Shown here: positions 12,462-25,838 of the stretch, one piece after another
Layout: every line of letters starts with the position of its first letter
Position numbering within the stretch: the stretch's first letter is position 1
DNA from: Sordaria brevicollis
Lineage: Eukaryota > Ascomycota > Sordariomycetes > Sordariales > Sordariaceae
Length of the DNA: 64,000 nt
Reading direction: 5' to 3'
NCBI GenBank assembly: GCA_033439795.1
Contig: JAUTDP010000004.1
Span: forward strand, 4,154,001 to 4,218,000
Notes under the pieces: generated by a model
Seen by the model: the letters and a program-made list of their open reading frames with translations, nothing else
What the model was told of the DNA's origin: nothing
Database searches by the model: none
Made by a program: the position numbers and the translations under genes

Positions 12462-12732
12462 TTCCATGACACATGATATCCGTCCATTCCCGTACTGTCC
12501 CCATTTCATCAAATACATATAGTCGACATCCTATGCGCCTTGGCCAATCGCTCTTTTTCCCTGGTATCTCGTTTCGTAGATTCGGTGTCGTTTTGGTGTG
12601 TAGGAGGCCGCGCGCCACGTCTTTGTAGGCCGTCTATGTACAGCTCTAGATCTGCTGGATTTCGTCGCTCGATGTAGGTCCCAGCGTAAAATGCATCGTC
12701 GATTACCGGTTCTCGTTCAACTAATAAGTTCT

Positions 12733-13214
12733 TCACCCGGAGTAGCTCTGGATGAGCGAGACGTTGTCGCCCTTGAGGAGGATTTGCTGCAACCCAGTTA
12801 GCTACTGTTTCGTACCACAACAGTCCAGCACTGTCCAGCAATCGGCGGATCCATACCCCGAGTTCCCTCCTCTCCTCCTTTTCATTTGTCTTGGAGACCA
12901 GCTTGACCTCAATCGCATTATCGATCTGTAGCTCGGTTAGATTTCCTGTTTCGATTGTTTTGAGACTTGCGCTGTTACTCACAACCAAGTTCATGAACTC
13001 GTCAAAGCCCTAAGTAACAAAAATGTCAGCACTCATGCTTGCTTCCCAGACAGACCACATTGGATAGGCTTACACGAATGGTACCAATGATGCGAATGTG
13101 GAGCTGCTCGTACAGCCAGATCTGGACGGTCGAGTGTTGCTGCAAGAGACGGAAAAGGAAGTTGATGGGAGGAAGAAGAACACGGCGGTTGCCGCCACCA
13201 CCTCTGCCGGTCAT
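12733..13214 (-). CDS. sme1: small nuclear ribonucleoprotein SmE
   Basis: Four exons (13214-13074, 13009-12983, 12925-12857, 12786-12733) give a 96-residue protein. Sm motif 1 is spread over VLLPPINFLFRLLQQ, VQIWLYEQ and RIIGTIRGFDEFMNLV. Sm motif 2 is QILLKGDNVSLIQS at the C-terminus. SmE is one of the seven proteins that form the Sm ring on U1, U2, U4 and U5 snRNAs in the spliceosome. Length and motif spacing match the eukaryotic family (about 92-94 residues). All three introns start GTAAGC, GTGAGT or GTATGG and keep the frame when removed. A 161-codon open frame at 12509-12994 is only intron read-through. Confidence 0.93.
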
Positions 13215-14110
13215 GTTGGAAATCGGGGTTTGTTTTTGGTTTGGTGGTTTTTGTGTTGTTTGGGAGACAAGCTGTCGGCGATATGGATGTTAAAGTAGGT
13301 CGCAATCAAGTCGTAGATGGTTGTTCGTTGTTGGTCGGCTGGGCTTGGCTTCAGTTGTTCCTAGGCGCGTTCTCTCAACGGCGGGACGTGACTTCAATCA
13401 ATTTTCCCCCCAAGTCGAATTGCCTGCCTGTCTCTGGCGTGTGGAGTCCATGTTTTCACAAGCACCAGGGAGCTGCGTAAATGGCCCGTGCGTGTACCCA
13501 TAGCTTCGTGTCATAAGTCTTGGCAAGCTGGCATTCAGTCTCAAGCTGCTCTCAAGCCACAGGAATCTTCCATCTGTGGTGCCCCTGGTGGAGGTATCAG
13601 CCCCTCCCGCTTATCCCACTCTATGGCGGTGCATATGCTTCCATTCATTGACCCGCCTGCCCGCGGCCGTTTACTCCACTCGCGGTCGGTGTCAGGCAGC
13701 CTGACGTTCTTCGATTGTTGGCGGGATGTTTTTCGTTTCTTTGGACAACTTGAGCAAATCGTCGCCGGCAACCTTCCCAACTTTCTGGAATTCCTGTCAC
13801 CGCGGCGAAATACTACGAATACCGCTCAGTCTCTCATTCCTGCGACATCTCTCGAGCTTCATATACCCCTTGCGCAACCCAGCTCCTTACCTCTTCCAAC
13901 AGCTTCCCTCGAGAGCTTCCATCCCGTCGTCGCAAGACCCATTTAAGTCCAGTCGGACAACGCTCCCATCGAATAGGAGGGGCTGATCCATCCACTTTGC
14001 GACCCGCGACAGCGATAGCTTCCATCACTTTACAGCACCACGTCGAAACATTTTCCACCACCAACCTTGACTTCGAAACACTACATCATACACATTCCAA
14101 GCTGCCCAGC
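13215..14110. promoter_or_regulatory. divergent intergenic region between SmE and Mtr10 genes
   Basis: About 0.9 kb between two divergently transcribed housekeeping genes. The right part is CT-rich up to the Mtr10 start. No further gene is seen. Confidence 0.4.
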
Positions 14111-17100
14111 ATGGCTTCCAATGGCGCCGTCGACGGCTTCACCACCCCAAATGTCTTGCAGGCTATGATGACGATGCGGAGTGGTGACTCTAGCAACAAG
14201 AAGGCCGCCATGGATTATCTCCAAAACTTCCAGAAGTCGGTGAGTTGCGCCATAGCTACCTCAACACCCTCGTCCTTAGTAGTTATCTGTGCTAACCTTT
14301 ATTGCTCAATCCACTACAGAACGAAGCCTGGACTACCACAATATCGATCCTGCAGGGCTCTCCCGAAGCCGAGGCGCAACTCTTCGCAGCAACGACGCTG
14401 AAGGGAAAGGTACAACCGAAAGCTTTGGAGCATGACGACATCGCCGCGCTTGCTGGTAGCGTCTCGCTGACTTTTGCCATCACCAGATCACCTACGACCT
14501 TACAACGCAAATTCCCGAAAGCGAACATGCTGGCCTGCGCAACCAGATCCTAGTCCTCCTCAAGAAGTTCGCCAGCGGCCCCAAGCCCGTCCGAGTTCAA
14601 CTTTGCGTGTGTCTGGCTATCCTAGCCATCCAGATGCAGTCATGGAAGGATGTACTGCAAACCGTTGTCGCCGCCCTCGGAGATGATGTATCCAGCCACG
14701 CTTGCATCTTGGACTTCCTACGAGTACTGCCCGAAGAGGTCACGGAAGGCCGCAAAATCACCTTGTCTGTATGTGGATCGATATGTCGCGGCTCGCCTTT
14801 GCCTCCAGTTCGACCAGCCGCGTTGGTGGCGCCAGCCTGGATCAGTGTCTAATTTGGCATCAAAAACAGGAAGAAGAGCTCATCCAAAGAACATCAGAGC
14901 TGCTTGCAGACAACGCGAATGAGGTCGTCGGACTCCTCATCAACTATGCTCAGTCTTCGCGTAAGTACCGCTCAAAGTACATCTATGCCACGGTTGACTA
15001 ACACGGCTCCAGCTACTGCTGCCACCAACCCACAACTATTTGAGTGCATTACTTCGTGGCTTCGCGAAGTTCCCGTTAGCGTGGTGGTGAACTCTCCTCT
15101 TCTCGACGCTGTTATTAATGGGCTTTCCAACGAGAAGTCCCTACAGGCGGCTGCCGAGTGCCTTGGTATCATTTGCAGAGAGACTAGAGACGTGGACGAC
15201 AATCTCGAGACTATCCAGGCCCTTCTTCCCAAGGTCCTCCAGCTAAGGCCGCGCATCCAAGCCCTTGCGGATGAGGAGGACATCGAAGGATTTAAGGCTA
15301 TTACCCGAGTGTTCGCTGATGCCGGTGACTCCTGGGTCTTGCTTTGCGCGCGCGAGCCCCAGCATTTCCGTCCCTTGATCGATGCTCTGCTGGAGTGTTG
15401 TGCTAGGGACAAGGAGAGGGATGTCATTCATTACACGTTTAACTTTTGGTATGAGTTGAAACAGTACCTTACCTTGGAGCACTACATCCAGGCTAGGGTA
15501 CAGCTTTTGGACGTCTACTCTAAGCTCGTCGACGTCCTTCTCAAGCAGCTCGAGTACCCCGAATCCGACGACCCCAACGAGTTCGACCTTTTCGATGGCG
15601 ATCGTGAGCAGGAGGAAAAGTTCCGCGAATTCCGTCATCATATGGGCGACACGATGAAGGACGCTTGCCAGGTTATGGGTACCACGGAATGCCTTACAAA
15701 GGTGCACGAGGCAATCAAGCTGTGGAGGGAGAAGTTCGGCGGCCAGGCGACAGAGTCAGCAGTACCGCACTGGCAGTCGCTTGAGGCGCCGCTCTTTGCC
15801 TTGCGAGCCCTGGGTCGTCTGGTGGACAAGGAGGAAAACATTGTTCTGCCGGAGATCATGCCTCTGCTGGTCCAGATTCCCATCAACAACGAGAAGTTGC
15901 GGTTTGCAGCCATCATGGTGTTCGGCCGTTATACGGAATGGACATCGGCCCACCCCGAATACCTCCAACCACAGCTCTCCTACGTTACCGCCTCCTTCCA
16001 GACCTCGTCTCAGGAGATTCTGCGCGCAGCTGCCCAGTCCTTCAAATACTTCTGCGTCGACTGCAAGCATCTCTTGGGTCCCCAGGCCATCGAGCTACAA
16101 GGCTTCTACAACTCCATCCTCGATACACTCAGCGACCATAGCAAGGAAGATCTGACCGAGGGTGTGGCGACAGTCATTAGTGTGCAAAAGACGGAGGATA
16201 TATATAGCCTCCTCAAGCTTTACTGCGACCCTCTAGTTCAGCGCCTGATGACCAAGGCCAACAATGCTGCCGATGACTCTTCCAAGTTGGAGCTTGCGGG
16301 TAAGTTCAAGCGTCCCAAACCACGCGTTCGAGGACTCTACTAACTGACACTTTCCAGATCATATCAACCTCCTTACCCTATACGTCCAGAACGTCGTGCC
16401 GTACTGGCCTAGTAATTCGGATAACCCGGCTGTCCGGTACTGGCAAGAAGTGTTCCCTGTCCTGGCAACTATCCTGGACAACTTTATCAACTTCGTTCCG
16501 ATCTGCGAGCGGATTTGCAGGTGCTGGCGCTTCATGGTTATCTCTTACAGAACTGCTATCACGCCTCTCCTCGGACCTTTGGCCAACAAGTTGGCTGAGG
16601 GCTTTGCCAAGTCTAAGCAGGGCTGTTTCTTGTGGGCGTCGAGTGCTATTTTGCGCGAATTTTCAGAAGACCGGGAGCATGTCGATGATGGCATAGTGGA
16701 CAGCATCTACGGCTTCTTCGAGGCTCAAGCGACCAATGTCCTCCGGATGATGAGCGACATTCCTCCTATCGATTTGCCTGATGTGATTGAAGACTTTTAC
16801 CGTCTGCTCATCGATGCCCTTCTTTACTACCCTCAGAGGTTGATCCCTTCTGCCCTGTTTACCCCTATCTTCCAGGCTGCCATCTCGGCATTGTCGCTGG
16901 AGAAGCAGGAGCCCGTTTCGGCTGCCCTTCACTACATCCGCGATCTTCTCACCTATGGCGGCGAAAACCCCGCCTCATCGAGCCAGCAATTTGGTGCGGT
17001 CGGTCCTCAGCTTCGCCAGCACGTCAGACAGCTCCTTCTCAGCCAGGGTGAGGCGCTTATCAAGCAGACTTTGGCGGGCATGATGATCACATTCCCTCGC

Positions 17101-17397
17101 GACTGCTTTAGTGACGGCAGTGGTGTTCTGTTGGGCATGTTCGAGCTTCTCCCCGCCGAGACGACCACCTGGGTTGACCGCACGATCAGGATGCTGCCAG
17201 CCGGAACCATCACGGATGCGGAAGCCAACAAGCTCATGGTCAAGATCAACGAGAAGCTGCAGGGAGGCGATTGTTCGAACTTGAGACATGTCAGGACTTT
17301 GTTGCAAGACTTCACCAACACGTATCGCCGTAGGTACATCGCGCCTAGAGATGGACTCGGCTTGTTGACTGCGGCGAGGTTCCACTTCGAGGGTTAG
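14111..17397 (+). CDS. mtr10: importin-beta family nuclear import receptor (Mtr10/transportin-SR)
   Basis: Six exons (14111-14239, 14320-14409, 14487-14768, 14870-14960, 15013-16299, 16358-17397) join in frame to 972 residues. The protein is an all-helical HEAT-repeat karyopherin. It starts with the N-terminal exportin/importin-beta module (NEAWTTTISILQGSPEAEAQLFAATTLKGK then ITYDLT...) where Ran-GTP binds. It continues through repeated helices such as SLEAPLFALRALGRLVDKEEN and ends with QDFTNTYRRRYIAPRDGLGLL. In yeast and animals this receptor brings SR-type mRNA-binding proteins into the nucleus. The length equals what I recall for yeast Mtr10. All donors are GTGAGT, GTACAA, GTATGT or GTAAGT. 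Confidence 0.92.
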
Positions 17398-20300
17398 GCT
17401 CCTGGAGTGTGGTACCTGTTCGGGTCACCCAGGAATGGAGGATAGATGCAGGACGTCAAATACTCGCGACTGGGAGGAGCAGAGGAAACGGAAATAGGTA
17501 AAGTGTCCGGGTTTACAATGCCGTATGGTGACGGTACGTTAGATTGGAGGATATGGGTTGTTCGCAACCAGGAACAATTTACGACGCAAGATAATCAAAT
17601 GGAAGGAAGGTTCGACCGGACGAATGGATTTGGAGGTGTCAGATACGCAATTTCGCCATGGACGATGAATCACAACCTACAACGAGTTAACGGCTATGAT
17701 AAGATGAGAGATGGATGAGATGATGACAACAAAGGAGTCGCTGTGAAAACATGGGATAAAAGTTCACTACAAACAGTGACAACAGCGCAAAAGAGCACAA
17801 TTAGATCATTGAGGTGGAGACAGAGGGGAGAATACGGTCGTGAAAGTTGCTTGACAACTTGGTCTGCCAGCTACACAGCAAGCAAATGAGGGTTTTGGGG
17901 AAGGTGTCTATCCTTATGAGTAGCGGACATACTAGTGTGTTCCCATGCGTGGAATTCGACTGGTGAACGAGGAATGGAGGAGAGCACAGCGGGTTAGGAG
18001 GCAAGCCGACAAAGCGAATGGACTAGAGACGGGCTACTTTTCTAGGAAGAGAGGATGATGCCACCAAGCGAACCTCAAATGTGCAGTAGATGTAGATGTA
18101 GTCAGGTTAGTATTGAGCCGAAAAGTCAATGTAGCTGGTATGGTATGTGGTGAATAGTCAAATAAGCCTATCTTGAGAACTTGCAACTACCAGGAAATTG
18201 ACACACAGGTAAGTATCGTCTCTGCAAACCTTCCTTGTACCTCTCCACTAACTTCATCACATGCAACTTCTCACTCCATGTCTCTTTGTTTCTTCTCCCT
18301 TGACCTCAGATACCCTTTCCATAGCCCTTAGCACCTCCGCGTTTTAACTCAATAATCCCGTCATCAAAGAAAGAAGAACACTAGACGGGCCGATACATCT
18401 TTTTGTCTTTATGCCCACGTGCTGAACAGGGTAATGTTTACGAGACAACAAGGTTTGGATGACGGAAACCCCCGGTTCATGACAACATTTTGCGACTGGG
18501 TTTTCATCCTTGAGTTTGACTTTAACAATTCGTCCCGTAGCCGCGGACCTGGACCTGGACCTGGACCTACGGATGAAGCATGACAAACCTAAATCTCCCT
18601 ACTTTTACGTTCCCGTTGAGTTTTACCTAGACTAAGGTATGCCAGGAATGATAATGGCCATCTCAAATCCTTCAATTACAGTTTACAGTACACGGCTCGG
18701 GCGATTTGGGATTCCGGACACCGTCCGGGGGTTCCTTCCAGACCGCATGTTCCATATTTACAGTACTTGATGAATAATAAAAATGTTTTCATGCATATAT
18801 ATACAATACTCAGCGCCCACGATAGAAACTATCGACAAACACAATGACAAGATGCATGTGACGAAGGTCATATGTGGTCCACGACCATAAGTAAAGCAGC
18901 CCTTTTTGCGCCTTTGCACAGCCATTAAGCCACAAAAACCTTCTCACCCTTCAACTCACGCACTTCACTGTCTTTTCCTCAGGAGAAAACTTCATACGTA
19001 CAAAGCACAAACTTGTATACTCAGCCATAATCAAGACAAGTCGAGTTACGGTGAGACGGGATCCCTCAGTCAAGTTCAAGTTGTACAAGTGTCTGCAGTT
19101 TCCCCTGGTCCGGTAACACAAGAGTAAAAAGATTTTTCTTTCGCGTGCGTACCGTTGGCTCCTTTTGGCCCCTGGTTCCTGGTTTTTTGAATGGTATATG
19201 TGGGAAGGTTGGGAGCCGCAGCGTGATACCACAGGCTATCGATGAATATGCAGAATTGCCAACTTGAGTCGTTGGAATAGGATTGTTTGGTGTATCTATG
19301 CATTTGTTTAATATATGCCGTGTATAAGCAGCCGACTGCACTGCCAGATACAGTACTCAAAGCAAGGCGCAGGACTATGTAGGTAAGTAACGTTGTGCTG
19401 GGGTGGTCACTGTGGTAATGGCATGCGCATTGCATGAAGAACGCAAATCTATCATCGATTTTACCATCAACATTGAAGATATATTTGCTTCTTCGTGAAC
19501 AAACACCACCGCGGCTTCGTGCCGGTCGGCTTTTTCATGACTTCGCTTCGGCACTCACCACTAAGGGGATAGTAAGGTTGAAGAATATATTGATATAACT
19601 GGTGCAAGGTCCGAGCAAAAAAAATTCCGCCCATTTCACGGGACAGATGATATGGGCAATACTCCAGACATGAAAAAAAGCCTCCCCTAGCACAAACATC
19701 ATGAAGTCGGCTGATTCTGACTGATTCGCTTCACCGAGAAGTGGGTGGCTGGCCCGCGAGACCAAAACTCTTGAGTCACGGCTTTTGGACAAAATGGGAT
19801 AAGGGCGATGTGAAAGTTTTAAGGGGTCTTCGTCTTCGTGGAGCTAGAACCCATTAAATCTGACGATGAGAGAAGATGGAACCGATTTATTGTCTTGGTT
19901 TCTTCAGGAGTTCGCACTCGCGAGGAGGAGAACAGTTTCGTAGTGTCGTCTCTCTCGTGGTGGTGGGGGCACGGATGATGTCGTTCGTTTGAAGCGGTGG
20001 ACGGGAGCTTTTGCGCTTTCGTCTGTTCGTTTCATTTGATCTGGGGAAACCACTAAGCTGTGTCGGGTTAGGGTTGAACATGGGGGCCTGGCGAAGCCTG
20101 TATTCAGCAGAAGTGGGGTAATCCCCGGATTGACTCGGGTTCCCAGTGAGCTTGGGCCTTGGCCCCTGGGGAAAGTGGGGACGCTTGCTCGGCTCTGGAC
20201 TTCCTTGGTGACTTGGTCTCTCCCACAATTCCGACTTCTCGGCTGTGAGCTCTCGCCAACTCTTTTTCTCATCGCAAGCGAGGTGAACCGACCCAACGGC

Positions 20301-23300
20301 ACCGCAGCTGTTACCGTGTGATTCGCTTCTTGCCGGACCACAACTTCACCAAGTCCACAATTTCAATGTTCAGCACTTCCTCGGCCTTGGTTTCGGTCAA
20401 CATACCTTCTCTGGCTAAGACGTCGTCATCTCAACAGAAGCGATGGCAGTGTCTGACAAGTGAACAGTTTGCTGGGACGGAAGAGCTGGCTCAGCTGGCC
20501 ATCCAGCACGGAGAGAGCGAGACCGGCACAGAAAAATCGATGAGGCCATTTCGAACAGCAACGAGGTCAACAAAGCACAACGACGACACCGGCGCAGGGA
20601 CGGTCTGCGAGTTATGTCCGGTGGCGTTTTCTTTGTCCATCATCTCTTTCTCTGCCCTTCTCTCGACGGCCACTTCTCTTTTATGTCTCGGAACCGGAGG
20701 GATTTAGAAGACGGCATCATGGCGGAGTGACTGATGTCTCCCATGGAATTCCCCGGATCAGCTTTATATGCTCACAGAATGCCTCATCTTGTCCGCGATC
20801 GCCGTTTACGGAATCCCATTATGTTACAAACAAATCGACAGGAGAACATGGCGGTGCCCATGGCCGGTAGCAGGTGAGTGGTGAGGTAGGTTGATTCCAC
20901 CGCGTCTGTCTGTTCTACCGCTGTCTCCCATCATGGCCAATCTGGCGAGGCAAGAAATGTTCCGTTTCGAGCTCATGTTTGATTGCCGTGTGACGTGCGG
21001 CGACACTGACTGTGTTAGGAGCACACACGGCCAGGTCGGTGACACCGTCCGTCTTTCCATGATCCATTGGACTGGCTTTCCCATTGGCAACTTTCTGTCT
21101 TGAAGTACAGTGTTTCGCCGGTTCAGCCGTTGCCCTGGCTGGCGGAACGGTGCCGGTATTTGCGCCGCTGAGGTCGCACTTTTTTGTCTTCAACCCGCCG
21201 CGGTACGGTAGAGCCTTCGTATACAAATGCTCACACGCCTTCACTATACCCATCGGCCGAATCCCTTCAAGTGGACGGGATAAGGTTGCCTGAGCAGCCG
21301 AAGCACTCGCCGCGCTGTAGGGTTTCTAACCGCCTCTGGTATGTATTTGACTGGATTTGTCCACGATATCCTGATATTTTTGCCGAAACCCTATGTTGGG
21401 CGATGAGTGTCAGTCGGGCTGGTACAGTTGCCAAGTCAAAGAAGAGACCCGAATCAGTATCATACATGCAGTTTTATCACGATATCAAATCGTCGTCTCT
21501 TTTGAACGCACCTTTGGCGGCAAGCAAAACGCGGATGGCCCAATCCTCTGTTGCTGACGCACACCCTCCAAGCATGCCGTCGTGTCGATCACCAGGCTGA
21601 GGATACGACCCTGGAGACCAAAATCTCGACCAGATCATCCAGATTATCCAGATGCGGGACAAGGCTTCGCAGGGAGATTCACAGATCACCCGCTATGCCC
21701 TTCGTCTCCGATGATCACCGTTGCACCCGGCTTCTTTGTCGGTTGATCTCCTCTGTGGCTTTCAACTTTTTATCAACAAAAACTCCATCGTCCACGTTCT
21801 CGCCTTGTCATTTCCCTTATTCAGCTCCATCATCTCCCGGAATTTTCCAGTCTCGCCTCCGCAGCCAAGAGAGGCCAGTTGGAAATTGAACCCCGGATGC
21901 CCCACCATCCACGTTCTGATTCACGAATGTCAGTCATTCTCAAAACTCTCCAGTGACATGGCGAGCATGGTTCAAAGAGACGCGGTTCGTCTTGGCATCC
22001 AGCCACAAGAGGGCGAGACATCACGCTTTCGTCCAGATATCGGCTTTGATTTCCAGCACAAGCAAAGTCGGATTCGACCCCCCTTTTTTCCATCATGCAA
22101 GCTGCAGTGACTGGGACGGTCTAGGTATTTGGCCTCCAACTTATCGTTGTCTCTTCCTCTCTGCGCGAGTTGCTCTTGGGGAGGGCAGCCAATATAGGTA
22201 TTTTAAGAAAGAGAAACATACCATTAAGGAGTGAGACCCCTTCTTAAGCAGTCAGCCTCCCCGAACCCGATATCCGAATTGCACAAGCGCTGCCCGCAAA
22301 TCACCTTCTGAGACCTGTCCCAACGGTTATCCTACTTTTAAGCTACTGGCTCTGAGACATTCTTGGGAGCCCCAAAAGTGGGCAAAGGCCGATGCAGCGA
22401 TAAAATGACCCGCTGCGTACTTAAGGTGCCTGCGTGTGTATGCAGGCGAGGAACATGGCGTTGTGCTACATGCTGCCCGACCTGTCAGGGGTAGCCTAGG
22501 GTAATCCGACTTGTCTTTGGAAAAGAAAAGAAGAAAACAACAGATGGCCCCGATCCTATGTGGCGTGCCTTGCCCTTACCCAAACAGGCCAAACAGGAGC
22601 ACGCTACTGCTGCGTTGGAAAATGAGGCCAAGGCTTCTCTCGGCACTCGAGGGTCGCTTTGGTATCGTTCTGTTTCCGGGGTCTTGGGATGTTCTTGTTG
22701 TCTTGGGTTCTCTCAAACCGTCCTGAGCATGACCGCAGTTACCGGACCCTCTGGCTCCCTCTCCATTGTTCTGCTCGCCGCCTCTCGTACCCTTTTTGTA
22801 AGCTGACTGCTTTTCTTCCATTTCTCTCTCTTTGTTACACACACGCTCTAGGGAAGGTTCCAAGTCGTGTGTTCATCTCTCATTCTTGCACCAAGGCACG
22901 GAGAGAGCGGGAGCTTTGAGATTCTATGCCTTGGCCAGCATCCTCTACTTCAAAGTACCCTTACCGGACAGACACTCTCCCACCACCCCCGACTTCTTGT
23001 ATCCTCACCCTTCCCTTCCCACATTCGCTTTCGTCTTTTGTAATCCCTTTCAGATCTAGTGTACTGTAGACCCCAGGACCCCCCGGCCCCGGCTCGGTTT
23101 GTCTTACACAGTACAGTCGATCCATCCCATGCATCCGTTCCCGCTTCCTTCTTACCGTGGGACTCGACACAAAATTTCCTATAACACATCCCGCGCACCA
23201 CTCACACACACCTCGAGTTCCCTTCTGGGAACTTTCCCCTTCCGCCTTGTCGTTGTTTCTCTTACGTGTGTGATATACCGAGCCTCTGGGTAGTGTTAAC

Positions 23301-23465
23301 AACATCTTGGTCCGGCCCAGCAAATAGACGACAACATCGATATCTCGAGAACAACATTTACGACTATTCCGGGCTTGGGTACGCGAAAGTTATATTGATA
23401 GGAGGGTCATCAACTTACAACAACCCGGTTAAGGCCGTAACTTGAAGGAAAAGCAACGAAGGAGG
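17398..23465. other. 6-kb stretch with no convincing gene
   Basis: This is the 3' side of the Mtr10 gene and a long region upstream of the sugar transporter. Many frames of 60-145 codons occur on both strands, but none has a domain, a clean splice structure or strand bias. A short stretch near 21,620-21,705 reads like coding sequence (see findings). CT-rich runs increase from about 22,750 to 23,330, as expected for the transporter promoter and leader. A non-coding RNA or a long 5' UTR cannot be excluded. Confidence 0.4.
18545..18568. repeat. GGACCT hexamer, four tandem copies
   Basis: Four exact copies of GGACCT lie in non-coding DNA. On the minus strand one frame reads as an RSRSRSRS run, but no gene is supported there. 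Confidence 0.85.
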
Positions 23466-25531
23466 ATGGTCAGCGCCTTACTACCCTTCGAGGGGCCGGC
23501 GGATCTCTCAAGGATTGAGGCGCCGGTTACCTTGAAGGCCTACCTTATCTGTGCCTTTGCAGCATGCGGTGGACTATGTAAGTTCCTATCCCATATTGCT
23601 TGATGCGTCAGGTCCGCAATACCAACATGAGGCTGACTATTCACAGTCTTCGGCTATGATACGGGTTGGATCAACGGCGTATTGGGCATGCCCTACTTCA
23701 TCACGCTCTACACGGGCTACCAGTACGACTACGACAAGAAACAGCCCATCGGAGTCGATCCCACCAACTTCGGCCTACCGTCGTCGACCAAGTCTCTCAT
23801 GACTTCGATTCTTTCCTGCGGCACCTTCTTCGGCGCGCTCATTGCCGGTGACATTGCCGACTTTATCGGCCGTCGGCTCACCATCATCATCGGCTGTCTC
23901 ATTTTCTGCGTCGGCGCCATCCTTCAGATCGCTTCGACTAATCAAACGGTTCTGTTCGTGTTTGGTCGGCTCATTGCCGGATTGGGCGTGGGCTTCATCT
24001 CGACCGTCATTATTCTTTACATGTCCGAGATCGCCCCCAGGAAAGTTCGTGGTGCGCTGGTGTCCGCGTACCAGTTTTGCATCACGGTCGGTATTCTGCT
24101 CGCCAACTGCGTCGTATATGCTACGCAAGATAGGAATGATACGGGCTCCTATCGGATTCCGATTGGTGTCCAGTTTTTGTGGGCGGTGATTTTGGGGACT
24201 GGGTTGTTTATCTTGCGTGAGTCCCAACGATATATCAGGATTTCATCTTGATGCGATAACGCTAACACTTGTCTCTAGCCGAGTCCCCTCGTTACCATGT
24301 CATGAAAGGCCAACTTCACTCAGCTGCCAAGTCTCTGGCTTATGTCCGTGGACAGCCGATTGAGTCGGAGTACATCAAGGACGAGCTGGCAGAAATCGTG
24401 GCAAACCATGAGTATGAGATGCAGGTTGTTCCTCAAACGTCCTATATCGGATCATGGGTTGCTTGCTTCCATGGCTCGCTGCGTAAGGGCAACAGCAATA
24501 TTCGTCGAATTATTTTGGGTTGCGGCTTGCAGATGTGGCAGCAACTTACTGGTAAGTCTCCATCATTGGTCACTTATTCGTTTCCTTTGTCTCCAGAAGG
24601 AGAGATGAGAAGACACTCTCTCTATTCAATGAATGCAAACTAATGCCTCCCAGGCATCAACTTCATCTTCTACTTCGGCACCACCTTCTTCCAACAACTC
24701 GGCACCATCTCCAACCCCTTTTTCATCTCCCTCATCACCACCCTCGTCAACGTCCTATCCACGCCCATCTCCTTCGTCGCAATCGAGTACCTCGGCCGCC
24801 GCTTCCTGCTTATCTACGGCGCCCTAGGCATGGTAATCATGCAATACATCGTCGCCATCGTCGGCACCACAGCCGGCCGCGTCGAAGCTGATGACCCCGC
24901 CGCCGTGCGCGCCATGATCGCCTTCATCTGCCTCAACATCTTCTTCTTCGCCACCACCTGGGGTCCAACGGGTTGGGTCGTAATCGGCGAGTGTTTCCCC
25001 TTGCCCATCCGCTCGCGCGGCGTCGGCATCTCCACCGCATGCAACTGGTTCTGGAACTGCATCATCGCCGTCGTCGCTCCTTACATGGTGGGAACATCAA
25101 AGGGGTCCGCTAATCTCGGGCCCAAGATTTTCTTCATCTGGGGCAGCTTGTGCATCTTTTCGATGCTGTTCGCGTACTTCCTGGTCCCCGAGATGAAGGG
25201 TCTGACGCTGGAGCAGATTGATAAGATGATGGAGGAAGTTAGCCCGAGGAAGAGCAAGAAGTGGATGCCCAAGACGACGTTCGTGGCGGAGCTGGCGAGG
25301 AGAGATCAGGAGAAGAGTAGGCAGCAATGGAGGGATGTTAATGCTGCTACTAACGTCGGCGGGGTGGAGAGTGGTATGGGGGGATGTGGTTATAACCAGG
25401 AAGGAAACGAGATGGGGAACATGGATCCTTATGGTGCGCAACATGGCGCAGGTGTCCAAGGAGGGTATGGTGGGAATAGTCCGAGTATGGGGAGGGATCC
25501 GTATGAGAGTCCGAATACTGTGAGGTATTGA
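23466..25531 (+). CDS. MFS monosaccharide (glucose) transporter
   Basis: Four exons (23466-23577, 23647-24216, 24279-24551, 24654-25531) give 610 residues. The protein belongs to the sugar porter family: 12 membrane helices moving hexose, usually with a proton, across the plasma membrane. Visible hallmarks are FFGYDTGWINGV in helix 1, DFIGRR, GRLIAGLGVGF, the PESPRY loop created across the second splice junction, QQLTGINFIFYFG across the third, EYLGRR, and WGPTGWVVIGECFPLPIRSRG. The last 100 or so residues are a Gly/Asn-rich cytosolic tail. It resembles the high-affinity glucose transporter and sensor group of Neurospora, but I cannot assign the exact paralogue. Confidence 0.9.
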
Positions 25532-25838
25532 GGTGGTGGACTAGATTTGGCTTCTCTTTCTTTTGTTCTTCTTTCTCTTTTGTTTATTCAAGGTTTTTGG
25601 GTTTGGGGATATCCACTCTCTTTTGTTGATGGGGATTAAGTACTAGCTCAGAGACTACGAGGATAAGAGTGGGAAAGATATAAGGGGGATGATATCCTTG
25701 ATGAGGTTGACGGCGTTTACGTTTAATGAAGCAGCTGTTGTAAGTTTCTCAAGATACCAAACTACTACTAAGATTCTACCCAATATATTCATCTCCTCTG
25801 GTTCGACATCAAAATTGAGACGATGATGTTTCGCGACG
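25532..25838. other. convergent 3' spacer
   Basis: About 300 bases, T-rich just after the transporter stop, between two genes that end towards each other. Nothing else is seen. Confidence 0.4.

Noticed and set aside
12509..12994. 161-codon minus-strand frame
   Set aside because: It is exons 2-3 of SmE read through introns 2 and 3 in the wrong frame past exon 4. Spliced SmE explains the conserved part.
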